Shown piece by piece: positions 44,450-53,071 of a stretch of 64,000 nt of DNA. Under the pieces are notes generated by a model. The model did not search any database and had not been told where the DNA came from. It saw only the letters and a program-made list of their open reading frames with translations. How positions within the stretch are numbered: position 1 is the first letter of the stretch; each line of letters opens with the position of its first letter. The translations under genes and the position numbers were made by a program. The DNA is from Treponema sp. (GTDB lineage Bacteria > Spirochaetota > Spirochaetia > Treponematales > Treponemataceae), in assembly GCA_017469785.1 (NCBI GenBank), contig JAFUFU010000019.1:1-64000 (forward strand), written 5' to 3'.

Positions 44450-46068
44450 AAAAACCAATTACGCTTATTTCAATAATCTGTTCCATGCTGTTTGTAATCG
44501 CGATTGCCGTATTCGCGTCAGGAATTTACATAGATAAAAAAGAAGGAAGCCAAAGAGCAGACGCCCGCTACGAAACCTTTCTTGCAAAGACCAGGGAAAA
44601 TTTTTCAAAAAATCCATTTGGCACTCCTGAGTTTTCAAATTCATTCATCCGTGACATCGGAAATATCGCAGATTTTTCATCACTCAAGCTCGAAGTAAAC
44701 GGGACATTGGTCTATTCATATCCTCCTGAAACATTTTCGCTGCCCTCGCCGGAATTGGTAAAATCATATTCAGACTCCGACATTATTTCCCAGACTCATT
44801 TTACAGTCCGTGCGTCAATCTACCTTATGACCCCAAATACCGTCTACAACCATTCGCGGGTGGCATTTCTCCTTATTCTCATCGGAACACTGCTCATCGG
44901 CATTTTCATTGTTTTCACAGGCGGAAACGACGAAGAAACATCATACGATTATCCATCAAAAAAGCGCGGGACATGCAAAGAATATTCCCGCCTCACAAAA
45001 GAAGATGATTCAGAAATCGAAAACTCACACACAGCGCCAGCCATTCCCCAAGAAGTATGGGAAGAAGAATCGACAGAAGCACTTCATGAGAAGGAAACTG
45101 AGCTTGTTCAGGAAAACACAACAGAAGAGCAGGCCACAGACACTCCAGAAAGCGTGACGATTTCATTCGGCGATGACTATGTACATTCAGAGCAGAAGTC
45201 AGAGCCTGAGTCGCAGAAAAAGGAAGAATCCATTTTCAATCCTGAGGATTTTGAGCAGCCTGCCGAAGAAGCAGAAGATGAAAGCAAAAGCCAGACAAAG
45301 CCGCTTTTTGAGAAAGAGTCGGTCTCCATTGATTTTCCAGACGATATGCCGGTCTTTACAGAAGTGGATGAAAAAGAATGGACCGAAAACAGCAGCGACA
45401 CTGCCGGGGAAAATGCCCTGACAGCAGAGGATCCGCATCGGGATGATGAGACAGAAATCAGTGAAGATGATTTTGACATAATTGACCAGATGGAGCAGGA
45501 AAACAAGTCTTTCTCAGAGGACGATTTATTTGACGACGCGGCTGACTTTGAGGAGCCTGCAATCGAAGCCCCAGAATCCAAGGATGCGGAACGCTCACCG
45601 ATTACAGACCTGTATGTCCAGTCAGCACTTGACGGCAAGCTGGACGAAGCGATTTCCACAGAACCGGAAACAACGCTTGCCCTTATAAAAATCAGCGGTC
45701 TGGACCGCGGAAACACAATCTCACAGAACATCATCTCAATCATAAGAAAATCTGCGGATACAAATCTTCTTTTTGAATACAAGGCAGACTCATACGCTGC
45801 GATTGTCCCAAAAGACTTGCAGGAAAGCGTTGACTGTTTCGAGAAGATTTACAATATGATTGCCGAATATCTGAAAGACAATAACGCGGTAAACGAAGTT
45901 TCTGCAGGCATATCATCAGCAAGCGGCCGGAAAATCACAGCAGAACGGCTTAAGCTTGAGGCTGATCAGGCCCTTGATTATGCCTCGCAGGATCCGGACT
46001 CGCCCATCGTCGCATTCAGAGCAAATCCACAGAAATATCAGGAATATCTAGATTCAAACGAAGGCTAA
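44446..46068 (+). CDS. Membrane protein with acidic linker and degenerate GGDEF domain
   Basis: A 540-residue protein: membrane helix ~5-27, periplasmic domain ~28-140, second helix ~143-163 ('RVAFLLILIGTLLIGIFIVF'), a long acidic Ser/Glu-rich linker (~170-385), and a C-terminal domain (~395-540). That domain ends 'GISSASGRKITAERLKLEAD', 'QALDYASQ', the shape of the GGDEF end (SxGIA..., AD.ALY.AK). The active-site block is 'EYKADSYAAIVP' where R.GGDEF..ilp is expected, so diguanylate cyclase activity is unlikely. Its ATG overlaps the upstream stop (ATGA). It may sense an envelope signal for the cluster. Confidence 0.75.
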   Translation: MKKPITLISIICSMLFVIAIAVFASGIYIDKKEGSQRADARYETFLAKTRENFSKNPFGTPEFSNSFIRDIGNIADFSSLKLEVNGTLVYSYPPETFSLPSPELVKSYSDSDIISQTHFTVRASIYLMTPNTVYNHSRVAFLLILIGTLLIGIFIVFTGGNDEETSYDYPSKKRGTCKEYSRLTKEDDSEIENSHTAPAIPQEVWEEESTEALHEKETELVQENTTEEQATDTPESVTISFGDDYVHSEQKSEPESQKKEESIFNPEDFEQPAEEAEDESKSQTKPLFEKESVSIDFPDDMPVFTEVDEKEWTENSSDTAGENALTAEDPHRDDETEISEDDFDIIDQMEQENKSFSEDDLFDDAADFEEPAIEAPESKDAERSPITDLYVQSALDGKLDEAISTEPETTLALIKISGLDRGNTISQNIISIIRKSADTNLLFEYKADSYAAIVPKDLQESVDCFEKIYNMIAEYLKDNNAVNEVSAGISSASGRKITAERLKLEADQALDYASQDPDSPIVAFRANPQKYQEYLDSNEG

Positions 46069-46073
46069 CGCTT

Positions 46074-46730
46074 CTAACTTGCTTTCTGATTGGAGTTTCC
46101 CTTCTCTGCTTTAGATTCGCCTGAGACAGAGATTTTTTTGTCTGCGTCAAAATTGTCTATAGTATCAGCCAGTTGCTGGGCAAAATTTGACAGTTGCTTG
46201 TTGTCAGGAAACTTCTCTTTTAAAATAAAGAAACTGGACTCTGCGTCTTCGCTTCTCCCTACGTTCAGCAGAAGCGCGACATAACTCTCAAGAAGATTTT
46301 CATCGTAGGGATTTTCAGTGATTAAATCCTTATACTGCAAGATTGCATTATCTGTCTCACCCCTCATGGCTGTTATATAGGCGAGGCTTGCTTTCAGAAC
46401 GGAATTATCTTTATCGAGCGATAGCAGATCCGAATAGCACTCAAAGGCCTTATCCCAGTTTTTTGCGAGGGCATAGGCTCTGGCAAGTTTGTAATAGGAG
46501 ATAAGATAAAGCTCCTTGTTCCGCATCGCAAGGGTGTAATATTCAGCCGCCTTGTCATATTTTTTAATGTCCATATAACCTTCGGCAATGGAATAATATT
46601 CAGCAGCAATATTCTTAAAAACGATTGCTTTTTCCCCGGGAACCCTGAAACCAGATGACATGCATGAAAAAAAAGTCAAAAGGTGGAAAGCGAGAAGCAG
46701 TGAAAAACAAACATTACGAGTTTTAGCCAT
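46074..46730 (-). CDS. TPR lipoprotein
   Basis: A 218-residue protein with a lipoprotein signal (LLLAFHLLTFFSC, lipobox FFSC) and about four TPR units ('AAEYYSIAEGYMDIKKYDKA', 'LISYYKLARAYALAKNWDKA', 'SLAYITAMRGETDNAILQYK'). It ends in a charged tail. It lies 9 bp behind another lipoprotein gene and downstream of ileS, all on the minus strand. Probably an outer-membrane or periplasmic scaffold; the function is unknown. Confidence 0.82.
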   Translation of the reverse strand: MAKTRNVCFSLLLAFHLLTFFSCMSSGFRVPGEKAIVFKNIAAEYYSIAEGYMDIKKYDKAAEYYTLAMRNKELYLISYYKLARAYALAKNWDKAFECYSDLLSLDKDNSVLKASLAYITAMRGETDNAILQYKDLITENPYDENLLESYVALLLNVGRSEDAESSFFILKEKFPDNKQLSNFAQQLADTIDNFDADKKISVSGESKAEKGNSNQKAS

Positions 46731-46739
46731 AATGCGCGC

Positions 46740-47594
46740 CTATCTTTTTAGCATTGAAAGAAGACGTGACTTTGAAACAGGCAAGTCACTTATTGTAATC
46801 TGACGCTGCCCCGTCTGGCTTATTTTTGCAGGAACACCAAACAAAGCCGTTTTTAAAAGAGCCGTTGTGGCTTTTACGGTCCTTGCATCTGACATTGTAA
46901 TGGTAAGACGAACGTTAAACTGGTCTTCCACTCCCCGATACTGAGAAAGAACGGCGACAAAGGATTCTATCGGAGTCTTTACATCGGTTTTTCCGAGCAT
47001 TGATTTTATAAAAACAGATGGAACCGACGAATACATGACGATATCCTCAGAAACGTTTTCATGAAGCAGATTATAGACAGAATCACTCAGTGTCTGTGAA
47101 AAAAGCTGTTCGGAAATTGAAGAGTCAGAGTAAGCAACCTTATTGAACCGGTGAACCATTGGCTCGATATCATGAGCAAGAAAGGCATTTGAAGATGACG
47201 GCATGCAAAGCTGGTATAAAGTCTGCTGATGCGTATAGACAGTCTGCTGGGCAATTACACTGGCTTTCCAGCCTTTTTTTTCGTTGAGAGCCATGCCGAC
47301 AAAACTTGTTGGAATCTTGCCGCTTGCAGAAAGTTGCGGCTCACCGTTCACACCGACAGAAACATAGGCCGTATCCAAGCGCTCGGCGATTTTTCTTGCG
47401 TCGTTTTCAGCGGCTCCAGCAAGATTCTGTATCGCTGAGACCACAAAATTCTGATGAGCCTGAACCGGAATCGTAAGATACACAGCCGCATCACCATCCA
47501 AAAGCTCGAACGGATCGACTGGAGCAATGTCGGGAGTAGATTTACAAGAAAACAAAAGGCTTGCTCCCACCAAAGTGATGAGGGCAAGTCTCAT
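46740..47594 (-). CDS. Lipoprotein of unknown function
   Basis: A 284-residue protein with a lipoprotein signal 'LITLVGASLLFSCKST' (lipobox LFSC). The mature domain begins 'FELLDGDAAVYLTIPVQAH' and has several strand-helix units. No family is recognised. The ATG at 47594 lies four bases after the ileS stop; the much longer upstream frame overlaps ileS and is not real. It is likely co-transcribed with ileS and the TPR lipoprotein. Confidence 0.8.
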   Translation of the reverse strand: MRLALITLVGASLLFSCKSTPDIAPVDPFELLDGDAAVYLTIPVQAHQNFVVSAIQNLAGAAENDARKIAERLDTAYVSVGVNGEPQLSASGKIPTSFVGMALNEKKGWKASVIAQQTVYTHQQTLYQLCMPSSSNAFLAHDIEPMVHRFNKVAYSDSSISEQLFSQTLSDSVYNLLHENVSEDIVMYSSVPSVFIKSMLGKTDVKTPIESFVAVLSQYRGVEDQFNVRLTITMSDARTVKATTALLKTALFGVPAKISQTGQRQITISDLPVSKSRLLSMLKR

Positions 47595-47598
47595 AAGC

Positions 47599-50500
47599 TT
47601 AAGCTTTTTCAATAGAAATGCTCCATGTTTTGTCGTCGGCTTCAACTGAGGTCGGCTTGGTAAGCGAGTCCTTCCATTCCTGAACGGTGGCCAGTGTTTC
47701 GCCTGAGACAAAGTCCTTGAATTTGGCAAAAGCGTCCTTTAAGTCGCCGTCGCCAGAAACGAAGAGCTTGATTCGGTCGGTGACTTCAAATCCGCTCTCC
47801 TTGCGGAGGTTCTGGATTCCGCGGATAAGGTCGCGCACATAGCCTTCTTTTTTAAGCTCGTCCGTGACTTTTGTGTCCAGACCCACAGTGAGGGTACCGT
47901 CATTAACGACCTTGAGGTCTTCTTTTTCGATTCGCTCAACGATGATTTTGTCGGTGTTCAAGTCCACGCTCTGACCGTCAACATCGAGAGTGACTTTCTT
48001 TCCGCCCAAGATGTCGGAAATAGCCTCGTTTTTAAGCTCGGTGATTTTTGCGGCGGCGGCCTTCATTTTGGCTCCCAGCTCTTTTCCGAGAACCTTGAAG
48101 TTTGCCTTTGCCTTGTACTCAACAAGTTCATCCTCTCGTTCGTGGAAGATTACTTCTTTTACATTGAGCTCTTCGCGGATTGTATCAATCATGCTCTCAA
48201 GAACCTTGCGTTCCTCGGCGTTGCGGGTGACAAGCTGGGTAGAGGCCAGAGGCTGGCGGTTTTTGAGGTTGAACTGATTTCGCAGAGAGCGTCCCATTGA
48301 GACAGCCTTCTGAACGGTTGCCATGCGGAACTCAAGTTTTTCGTCCCGGAGGGCGGCGTTGTAAACCGGGAAATCTGCAAGGTGAACTGATTCAGCGTCA
48401 TTTTCGGTGCGGAGATTCTGCCACATGCTTTCCGTGATGAAAGGAATGAAGGGAGCGGCAACCAGAGAGAATGATTTTAATGCATAGTAAAGTGACTCGT
48501 AGGCCTCTGCCTTGTCGCTGTCGTTCTCGCTTTTCCAGAATCTTCGGCGGCTTCGGCGGATGTACCAGTTGTTGAGCTGGTCGATAAAGTTGATGAGGGG
48601 GTCAATTGCCGTGCTCAAATCGTAGTCATCGAGGGCTGTCGTGACATCCTGAATCATCTTCTGTGTGATAGAGACAATCCATGCGTCAAGGGGATTAGAA
48701 GGTTTCATTCCCTCAAAAACGCTGCCTTTTGCCGTGTAATTGTCGATATTTGCGTAAGTTACGAAGAAACTATATCCGCTCCAGAGAGGAATGAGAATGT
48801 TTTTGAGGACTTCGCGCACTCCGTTGTCGCTGTAGCGCAGGTCATCCGCCTTAACGACAGCCGAGTGAGTGAGGAAGAGACGTAGGGCATCCGCTCCGAA
48901 CTGATTGATTGCCTCAACAGGGTCGGTGTAGTTTCTGAGGGACTTAGACATCTTTCGTCCGTCCTCTGCAAGGACAAGGCCATTTACGATACAGTTCTTG
49001 AAAGCGGGCTTGTCAAAAAGCTCGGCTGCAAGAATGGTAAGGGTGTAGAACCAGCCTCGAGTCTGATCCAAGCCCTCTGATATGAAGTCAGCGGGGAAAT
49101 GCTTTTCAAAATGCTCTTTATTTTCAAACGGATAGTGAAGCTGGGCGTAAGGCATGCTTCCTGACTCAAACCAGCAGTCAAAGACTTCCGGGATTCGGTG
49201 CATGGTGCCGCCGCACTTACACTTAATCGTAACTTTATCGACAAACTGCTTGTGAAGGTCTTCCAAGTCAACGCCGCTCTTTTCTTTGAGCTCGGCACGG
49301 CTTCCGATACAGATTTTTTCGCCACAGTCGTCGCACCTCCAGATTGGAATGGGGTTTCCCCAGTAGCGGTTACGGCTGATTGCCCAGTCGCGGCTTCCTG
49401 CAAGCCATTTTCCGAAACGGCCTTCCTTGATGTGGGCAGGCTGCCATTTAATCTGAGAATTTGCCTTTAAGAGGCGGTCGTGCTGGTCGGCAACCTTTAC
49501 GAACCATGAGCCGATTCCGCGGTAGATGAGTGGCGAGCCGCATCGCCAGCAGTGGGGGTACTGGTGCAGAACTGTGTCGCGCTTAACCAGCTTGCCCTCT
49601 TTCTTCAATCTGTCCATGATGTCTTTGTCAGCGTCTTTTACGAAAATACCGGCATAATCAGAAACTTCTTTTGTAAAACGGCACTCTGCGTCCATTGGCT
49701 CCACGAAAGGAACACCGCTTCCCGCAAAAACCTTGGAGTCGTCTTCACCAAAGGCCGGGGCGATGTGAACGATGCCGGTACCGTCTTCAGTTGAGACATA
49801 ATCCGCGTTGAACATACGGAAAGCGCCCTTCTCACACTTCTGACCGCTCTGCTTTTCACACTCGGCGGCGTCTTTAAGATTTGCAAAGTAAGGGAAAAGA
49901 GGCTCGTATTCCGCGCCAAGGAATTCTGCACCCTTGTGGCGGTAGATGATTTCGTAGTCTTCGGGATTCTTGTAATATGAAGCAAGGCGGCTCTCTGCGA
50001 AAATGTAGTAGTCTCCGGAAGATTTGTCGAGAATCTTCACATAGTCAATCTCCGGTCCCATACAGAGGCCGAGGTTTGAGGGCAAAGTCCATGGAGTTGT
50101 CGTCCATGCAAGGAAGTAAGTCTTGCCGTTGGTCATGTCCGGGTCGCTGAAGGCGGCAGGAGCTTTTGTGACCTTGAAACGGATGGTGATTGCGGGATCC
50201 TGCTTTTCCTTGTAGCCCTGAGCCAGTTCGTGGGTAGAAAGAACGGTGGCACAGCGGGGACAATATGGAAGAATGTACTTGCCCGCGTAGATAAGGCCCT
50301 TGTCCCAGAGGGATTTTGCCACCCACCAGATTGTTTCCATGAAATCCGGGTTCATTGTCTTGTAGTCATTGTCAAAATCAACCCAGCGGCCCATGCGGGT
50401 GATGGTCTTCCGCCATTCGCCGGTGTATTTGAGGACGGAAGCCCGGCACTTGTCGTTAAAGTTGGCCACGCCATACTCTTCGATTTCGTGCTTTGAGTTG

Positions 50501-50805
50501 ATTCCCAGCTCTTTTTCGATGAGGTTCTCAACAGGCAAACCGTGGCAGTCCCAGCCGAAGCGGCGGTCAACCTTCTTGCCTTTCATGGTCTGGTAGCGGG
50601 GAATAATGTCTTTAATCGTTGAGGGAATGAAGTGACCGAAATGCGGCAGGCCTGTGGCAAATGGAGGGCCGTCAAAGAAAATGAATTCCTCTGCCTTGCT
50701 GCGCTGCTGAACCGACTTTTTAAAAGTGTCGTTCTTTTTCCAAAACTCTAAAACTTCTTCTTCCTGCTTAGGAAAATCAACCTTTGCATCAACTGATTTG
50801 TACAC
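47599..50805 (-). CDS. ileS: Isoleucyl-tRNA synthetase, eukaryote-like type
   Basis: A 1068-residue class Ia synthetase. The HIGH motif is 'HFGH' at 55-58 within 'PPFATGLPHFGHFIPSTIKD', followed by 'RRFGWDCHGLPVE'; KMSKS is 'DGRKMSKSLRNY'. The CP1 editing domain and an anticodon-binding domain with a long C-terminal extension are present. The length and blocks fit the eukaryote-type (IleS2-like) enzyme, known in spirochaetes and associated with natural insensitivity to mupirocin. The start is GTG 50805 with AGGA upstream; a strong promoter lies 53 bases before. Confidence 0.96.
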   Translation of the reverse strand: MYKSVDAKVDFPKQEEEVLEFWKKNDTFKKSVQQRSKAEEFIFFDGPPFATGLPHFGHFIPSTIKDIIPRYQTMKGKKVDRRFGWDCHGLPVENLIEKELGINSKHEIEEYGVANFNDKCRASVLKYTGEWRKTITRMGRWVDFDNDYKTMNPDFMETIWWVAKSLWDKGLIYAGKYILPYCPRCATVLSTHELAQGYKEKQDPAITIRFKVTKAPAAFSDPDMTNGKTYFLAWTTTPWTLPSNLGLCMGPEIDYVKILDKSSGDYYIFAESRLASYYKNPEDYEIIYRHKGAEFLGAEYEPLFPYFANLKDAAECEKQSGQKCEKGAFRMFNADYVSTEDGTGIVHIAPAFGEDDSKVFAGSGVPFVEPMDAECRFTKEVSDYAGIFVKDADKDIMDRLKKEGKLVKRDTVLHQYPHCWRCGSPLIYRGIGSWFVKVADQHDRLLKANSQIKWQPAHIKEGRFGKWLAGSRDWAISRNRYWGNPIPIWRCDDCGEKICIGSRAELKEKSGVDLEDLHKQFVDKVTIKCKCGGTMHRIPEVFDCWFESGSMPYAQLHYPFENKEHFEKHFPADFISEGLDQTRGWFYTLTILAAELFDKPAFKNCIVNGLVLAEDGRKMSKSLRNYTDPVEAINQFGADALRLFLTHSAVVKADDLRYSDNGVREVLKNILIPLWSGYSFFVTYANIDNYTAKGSVFEGMKPSNPLDAWIVSITQKMIQDVTTALDDYDLSTAIDPLINFIDQLNNWYIRRSRRRFWKSENDSDKAEAYESLYYALKSFSLVAAPFIPFITESMWQNLRTENDAESVHLADFPVYNAALRDEKLEFRMATVQKAVSMGRSLRNQFNLKNRQPLASTQLVTRNAEERKVLESMIDTIREELNVKEVIFHEREDELVEYKAKANFKVLGKELGAKMKAAAAKITELKNEAISDILGGKKVTLDVDGQSVDLNTDKIIVERIEKEDLKVVNDGTLTVGLDTKVTDELKKEGYVRDLIRGIQNLRKESGFEVTDRIKLFVSGDGDLKDAFAKFKDFVSGETLATVQEWKDSLTKPTSVEADDKTWSISIEKA

Positions 50806-50857
50806 AATATTCCTCGTAGATGACGGAATTTTTGATTCCGAAAGATTTTTGGGGAAT

Positions 50858-50886
50858 ATTATAGTGAATTTTTAGGCTACAATCAA
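50858..50886 (-). promoter_or_regulatory. sigma70-type promoter of ileS
   Basis: On the minus strand TTGATT (50886-50881), a 17-bp spacer and a perfect TATAAT (50863-50858). The expected start is near 50851, giving a leader of about 45 bases. No T-box-like structure is seen. Confidence 0.7.
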
Positions 50887-50920
50887 CTAATCACGCACAC
50901 CCATATTAAATAACAAAAGG

Positions 50921-50960
50921 AAACCTCAAAAAATCGCCGAAGCCGAGTTTTTCGAGGTTT
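50921..50960. terminator. Bidirectional hairpin between the small lipoprotein gene and ileS
   Basis: AAACCTC (50921-50927) and GAGGTTT (50954-50960) pair, extended by A/T pairs and an inner GC-rich stem-loop. T-runs follow on both strands. On the minus strand it lies 11 bases after the small lipoprotein stop and before the ileS promoter. Confidence 0.65.
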
Positions 50961-50971
50961 TTAAGACGGCC

Positions 50972-51241
50972 TTATTTTTTAGACAAAGTATAACTCTCGT
51001 CTGATTTAATATAAAAAGTTAAAGTACCAGTTTTTACTGCGGCAGAATCAAAAATAAGTTCATATTGCGTAATTCCTGATTCTACAAGAACCCATGTTGT
51101 TCCTTTTAACGGATCGTTTTCATTTGTTGACGAAGAGATGTTTTGTTCTTCACTGTCATCGTCATCACTTGAGCATGATGCGAAACCGAACAATATTGCT
51201 GTAGCCAGCAAGACCATAAAAAAATTTTTTAAAGCTTTCAT
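50972..51241 (-). CDS. Small lipoprotein behind a structured leader
   Basis: An 89-residue protein with lipoprotein signal 'LLATAILFGFASCSSDDDD' (lipobox FASC), an acidic Ser/Asp/Glu linker, and a short beta-rich domain 'GTTWVLVESGITQYELIFDS'. It starts at ATG 51241 with GGAGG six bases upstream. The upstream 108-bp element is shared with the lipoprotein gene at 57496. The function is unknown. Confidence 0.82.
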   Translation of the reverse strand: MKALKNFFMVLLATAILFGFASCSSDDDDSEEQNISSSTNENDPLKGTTWVLVESGITQYELIFDSAAVKTGTLTFYIKSDESYTLSKK

Positions 51242-51257
51242 AAAAGCCTCCAACAAT

Positions 51258-51366
51258 TGATTTTTTGGGCGAAGTCGAGCGCAGCAAGACTTCGCCCAAA
51301 GGGCTTTTTCAAGTCCTTTGGCTAGTGTACACTAGCCAAATTTTTAACGAGAAAAATGTTGGAGAC
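51258..51366 (-). repeat. Structured leader element, copy 1
   Basis: About 108 bp, 102 of 108 identical to copy 2 at 57365-57472, in opposite orientation. In the sense of the downstream lipoprotein it holds the palindrome GGCTAGTGTACACTAGCC (51337-51320), an imperfect AAAGGACT/AGCCCTTT hairpin, and a 13-bp stem TTTGGGCGAAGTC/GACTTCGCCCAAA. It ends 17 bp before the lipoprotein start. No T-run follows the big stem, so it is not a simple terminator. Confidence 0.85.
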
Positions 51367-51424
51367 TTATTTGTGTAAATGTGCCGTAAAGGAAGCTCTA
51401 AAAAGTTCAGTTTTAAAGTTTTTC

Positions 51425-52996
51425 TTAAAACTTCCAGCCAACCATTCCCTTGCCCTCACTTGAAAAGACCACGCCTATTTTGAAGAGTTTTTTACCTGCC
51501 ACAGCAAATCTTTCGGCATAGCCGTTTGCGTCAATTTGAGACAGAGCCTCAGTCGCAACTTCCTCAAAATTCCTGCCCCTATCCATCTTCAATTCAAAAA
51601 CAAATACGCTGTCTTTCGTTGCGACGACGACATCGCTCCGCCCTGCCACAGACTGAAGCTCACTAACCACCCTGTAACCTGAGAGACGGAAAATCAAGTG
51701 CGTTACCGACTCGTAGTAGTTTTCGCACATTTCCTTTTTGACTACAGTTGGAAGATCAGCGATTGCGGCCTTAATAATAGATAGAACTTTATCGATGTCG
51801 TTGCTCCTAAGGGCCCGTTTTATGTTCGTGATTTCCATGCCCAAATCATCACAGGGGGCGGAAAGAAATTTTCCCAAAAGGACTTCCAGAAAACCTGCCT
51901 CAACTTCGCGGTTTGGAAAATCCAGCGTGTAAAGATTTTCTTCCATATCAAAGCCTTTGATTGTCAGATAACCGCTCTGATAAATGACAGGAAGCATATT
52001 TTTGCTGTCGGGGTCGTAATTCTTAATCTGATTTTCGTTTGCTTCTCGTCCGTTCACAAGATTGGAAAGCTCAACAGGCTCATTCTCCAGTGTTTTTACA
52101 AGAAAAGACGGAGTTCCGCTCTCAAACCAGTAGGAGCCGAATTTTTTCTCATAAAAACATTTTAGCAGGCAGAAGGGATTATAGACCCCCTCGCTCCCGT
52201 AGGAAAAATGATAGCCGTCGTACATCTGTGCCAATTTTTCTTTTGTTTCTGAAAGCGACAGCTTGAATTTTTTTGACAGTTCCTCAATCTCAGGCGCAAA
52301 ATATTTATCAAGTTCGGATTCGGAAATTCCGCACAAGGAAGAAAAATCCTCTGCCATACTGATGTCGTTGAGCTGGTTCAGTCCGCTGAAAATGTTCACA
52401 TGGCTCACTTTCGTGATTCCCGTGATGAAGAGAAATCGAATATAGGCATCGCAATCTTTGAGCGGGCTGTAGAAATTCCGTAATTCCAGACGGTTTTTCT
52501 CCTCATCTTCTGTATAAAGGGCATCCAAAATCGGCTTATCGTATTCATCGATTAGAATTACAACCGGCTTGCCTGTTATATTGTAAATTGAGGTGATTAT
52601 AGAATTTAATCGTTCGCCCGCATCGCTGAAAGATTTTTTGATTTGAAACCTTTCCTCAAAACCTGAGACAAGCGAATCCAGCCGCTCCTTCAGCCGCTCA
52701 TTCGTATCGTAAGAGCCAGCCCCGAAACTGATTTTGAGCACAGGATATTCAGTCCAGTCTTTTTCCTTGCTTTCGATTTCAAGACCGGCAAACAGCTCTT
52801 TTTTGCCAAGAAAAAAAGCCTCAAAAGTCGAAAGCAAAAGGCTCTTCCCGAAACGGCGGGGACGGCTTAAAAAGAATGGCGTTGAAAGACTCGCAAGCTC
52901 ATAGACGAAGTTTGTCTTGTCAACATAGAGGTAGTTTCCTCTGCGGAGTTTCTCAAAATCCTGAATGCCAATGGGCAGTTTTCGGCTCAAATCCAT
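51425..52996 (-). CDS. AAA-ATPase-like / PD-(D/E)XK nuclease-like protein (DUF1703 group)
   Basis: A 523-residue protein. The N-terminal AAA-ATPase_like domain starts 'LPIGIQDFEKLRRGNYLYVD' and has 'RRFGKSLLLST' as a P-loop-like block and 'VILIDEYDKPI' as Walker B. The C-terminal ~110 residues form a PDDEXK_9-type domain ('GRSDVVVATKDSVFVFELKM'; D-ExK pattern). These proteins occur in many copies in Treponema, Bacteroidota and gut clostridia; their role is unknown. The start is uncertain between ATG 52996 and ATG 53014, neither with a Shine-Dalgarno. It may move with accessory DNA. Confidence 0.88.
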   Translation of the reverse strand: MDLSRKLPIGIQDFEKLRRGNYLYVDKTNFVYELASLSTPFFLSRPRRFGKSLLLSTFEAFFLGKKELFAGLEIESKEKDWTEYPVLKISFGAGSYDTNERLKERLDSLVSGFEERFQIKKSFSDAGERLNSIITSIYNITGKPVVILIDEYDKPILDALYTEDEEKNRLELRNFYSPLKDCDAYIRFLFITGITKVSHVNIFSGLNQLNDISMAEDFSSLCGISESELDKYFAPEIEELSKKFKLSLSETKEKLAQMYDGYHFSYGSEGVYNPFCLLKCFYEKKFGSYWFESGTPSFLVKTLENEPVELSNLVNGREANENQIKNYDPDSKNMLPVIYQSGYLTIKGFDMEENLYTLDFPNREVEAGFLEVLLGKFLSAPCDDLGMEITNIKRALRSNDIDKVLSIIKAAIADLPTVVKKEMCENYYESVTHLIFRLSGYRVVSELQSVAGRSDVVVATKDSVFVFELKMDRGRNFEEVATEALSQIDANGYAERFAVAGKKLFKIGVVFSSEGKGMVGWKF

Positions 52997-53071
52997 AATT
53001 AATGATTGTAGCATACAATTCGCAAATTGTCATTTGAGCGTGAAAGAGAAAAAGTCACAATGAATTTGCGC

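Noticed and set aside
46740..47729. 45-codon N-terminal extension of the lipoprotein behind ileS
   Set aside because: It overlaps the ileS 3' end in another frame and would bury the lipoprotein signal.
51320..51337. CTAG...CTAG palindrome as a TrpR operator
   Set aside because: The half-site spacing differs from trp operators and the outer base varies between the two copies; no trp genes are near.
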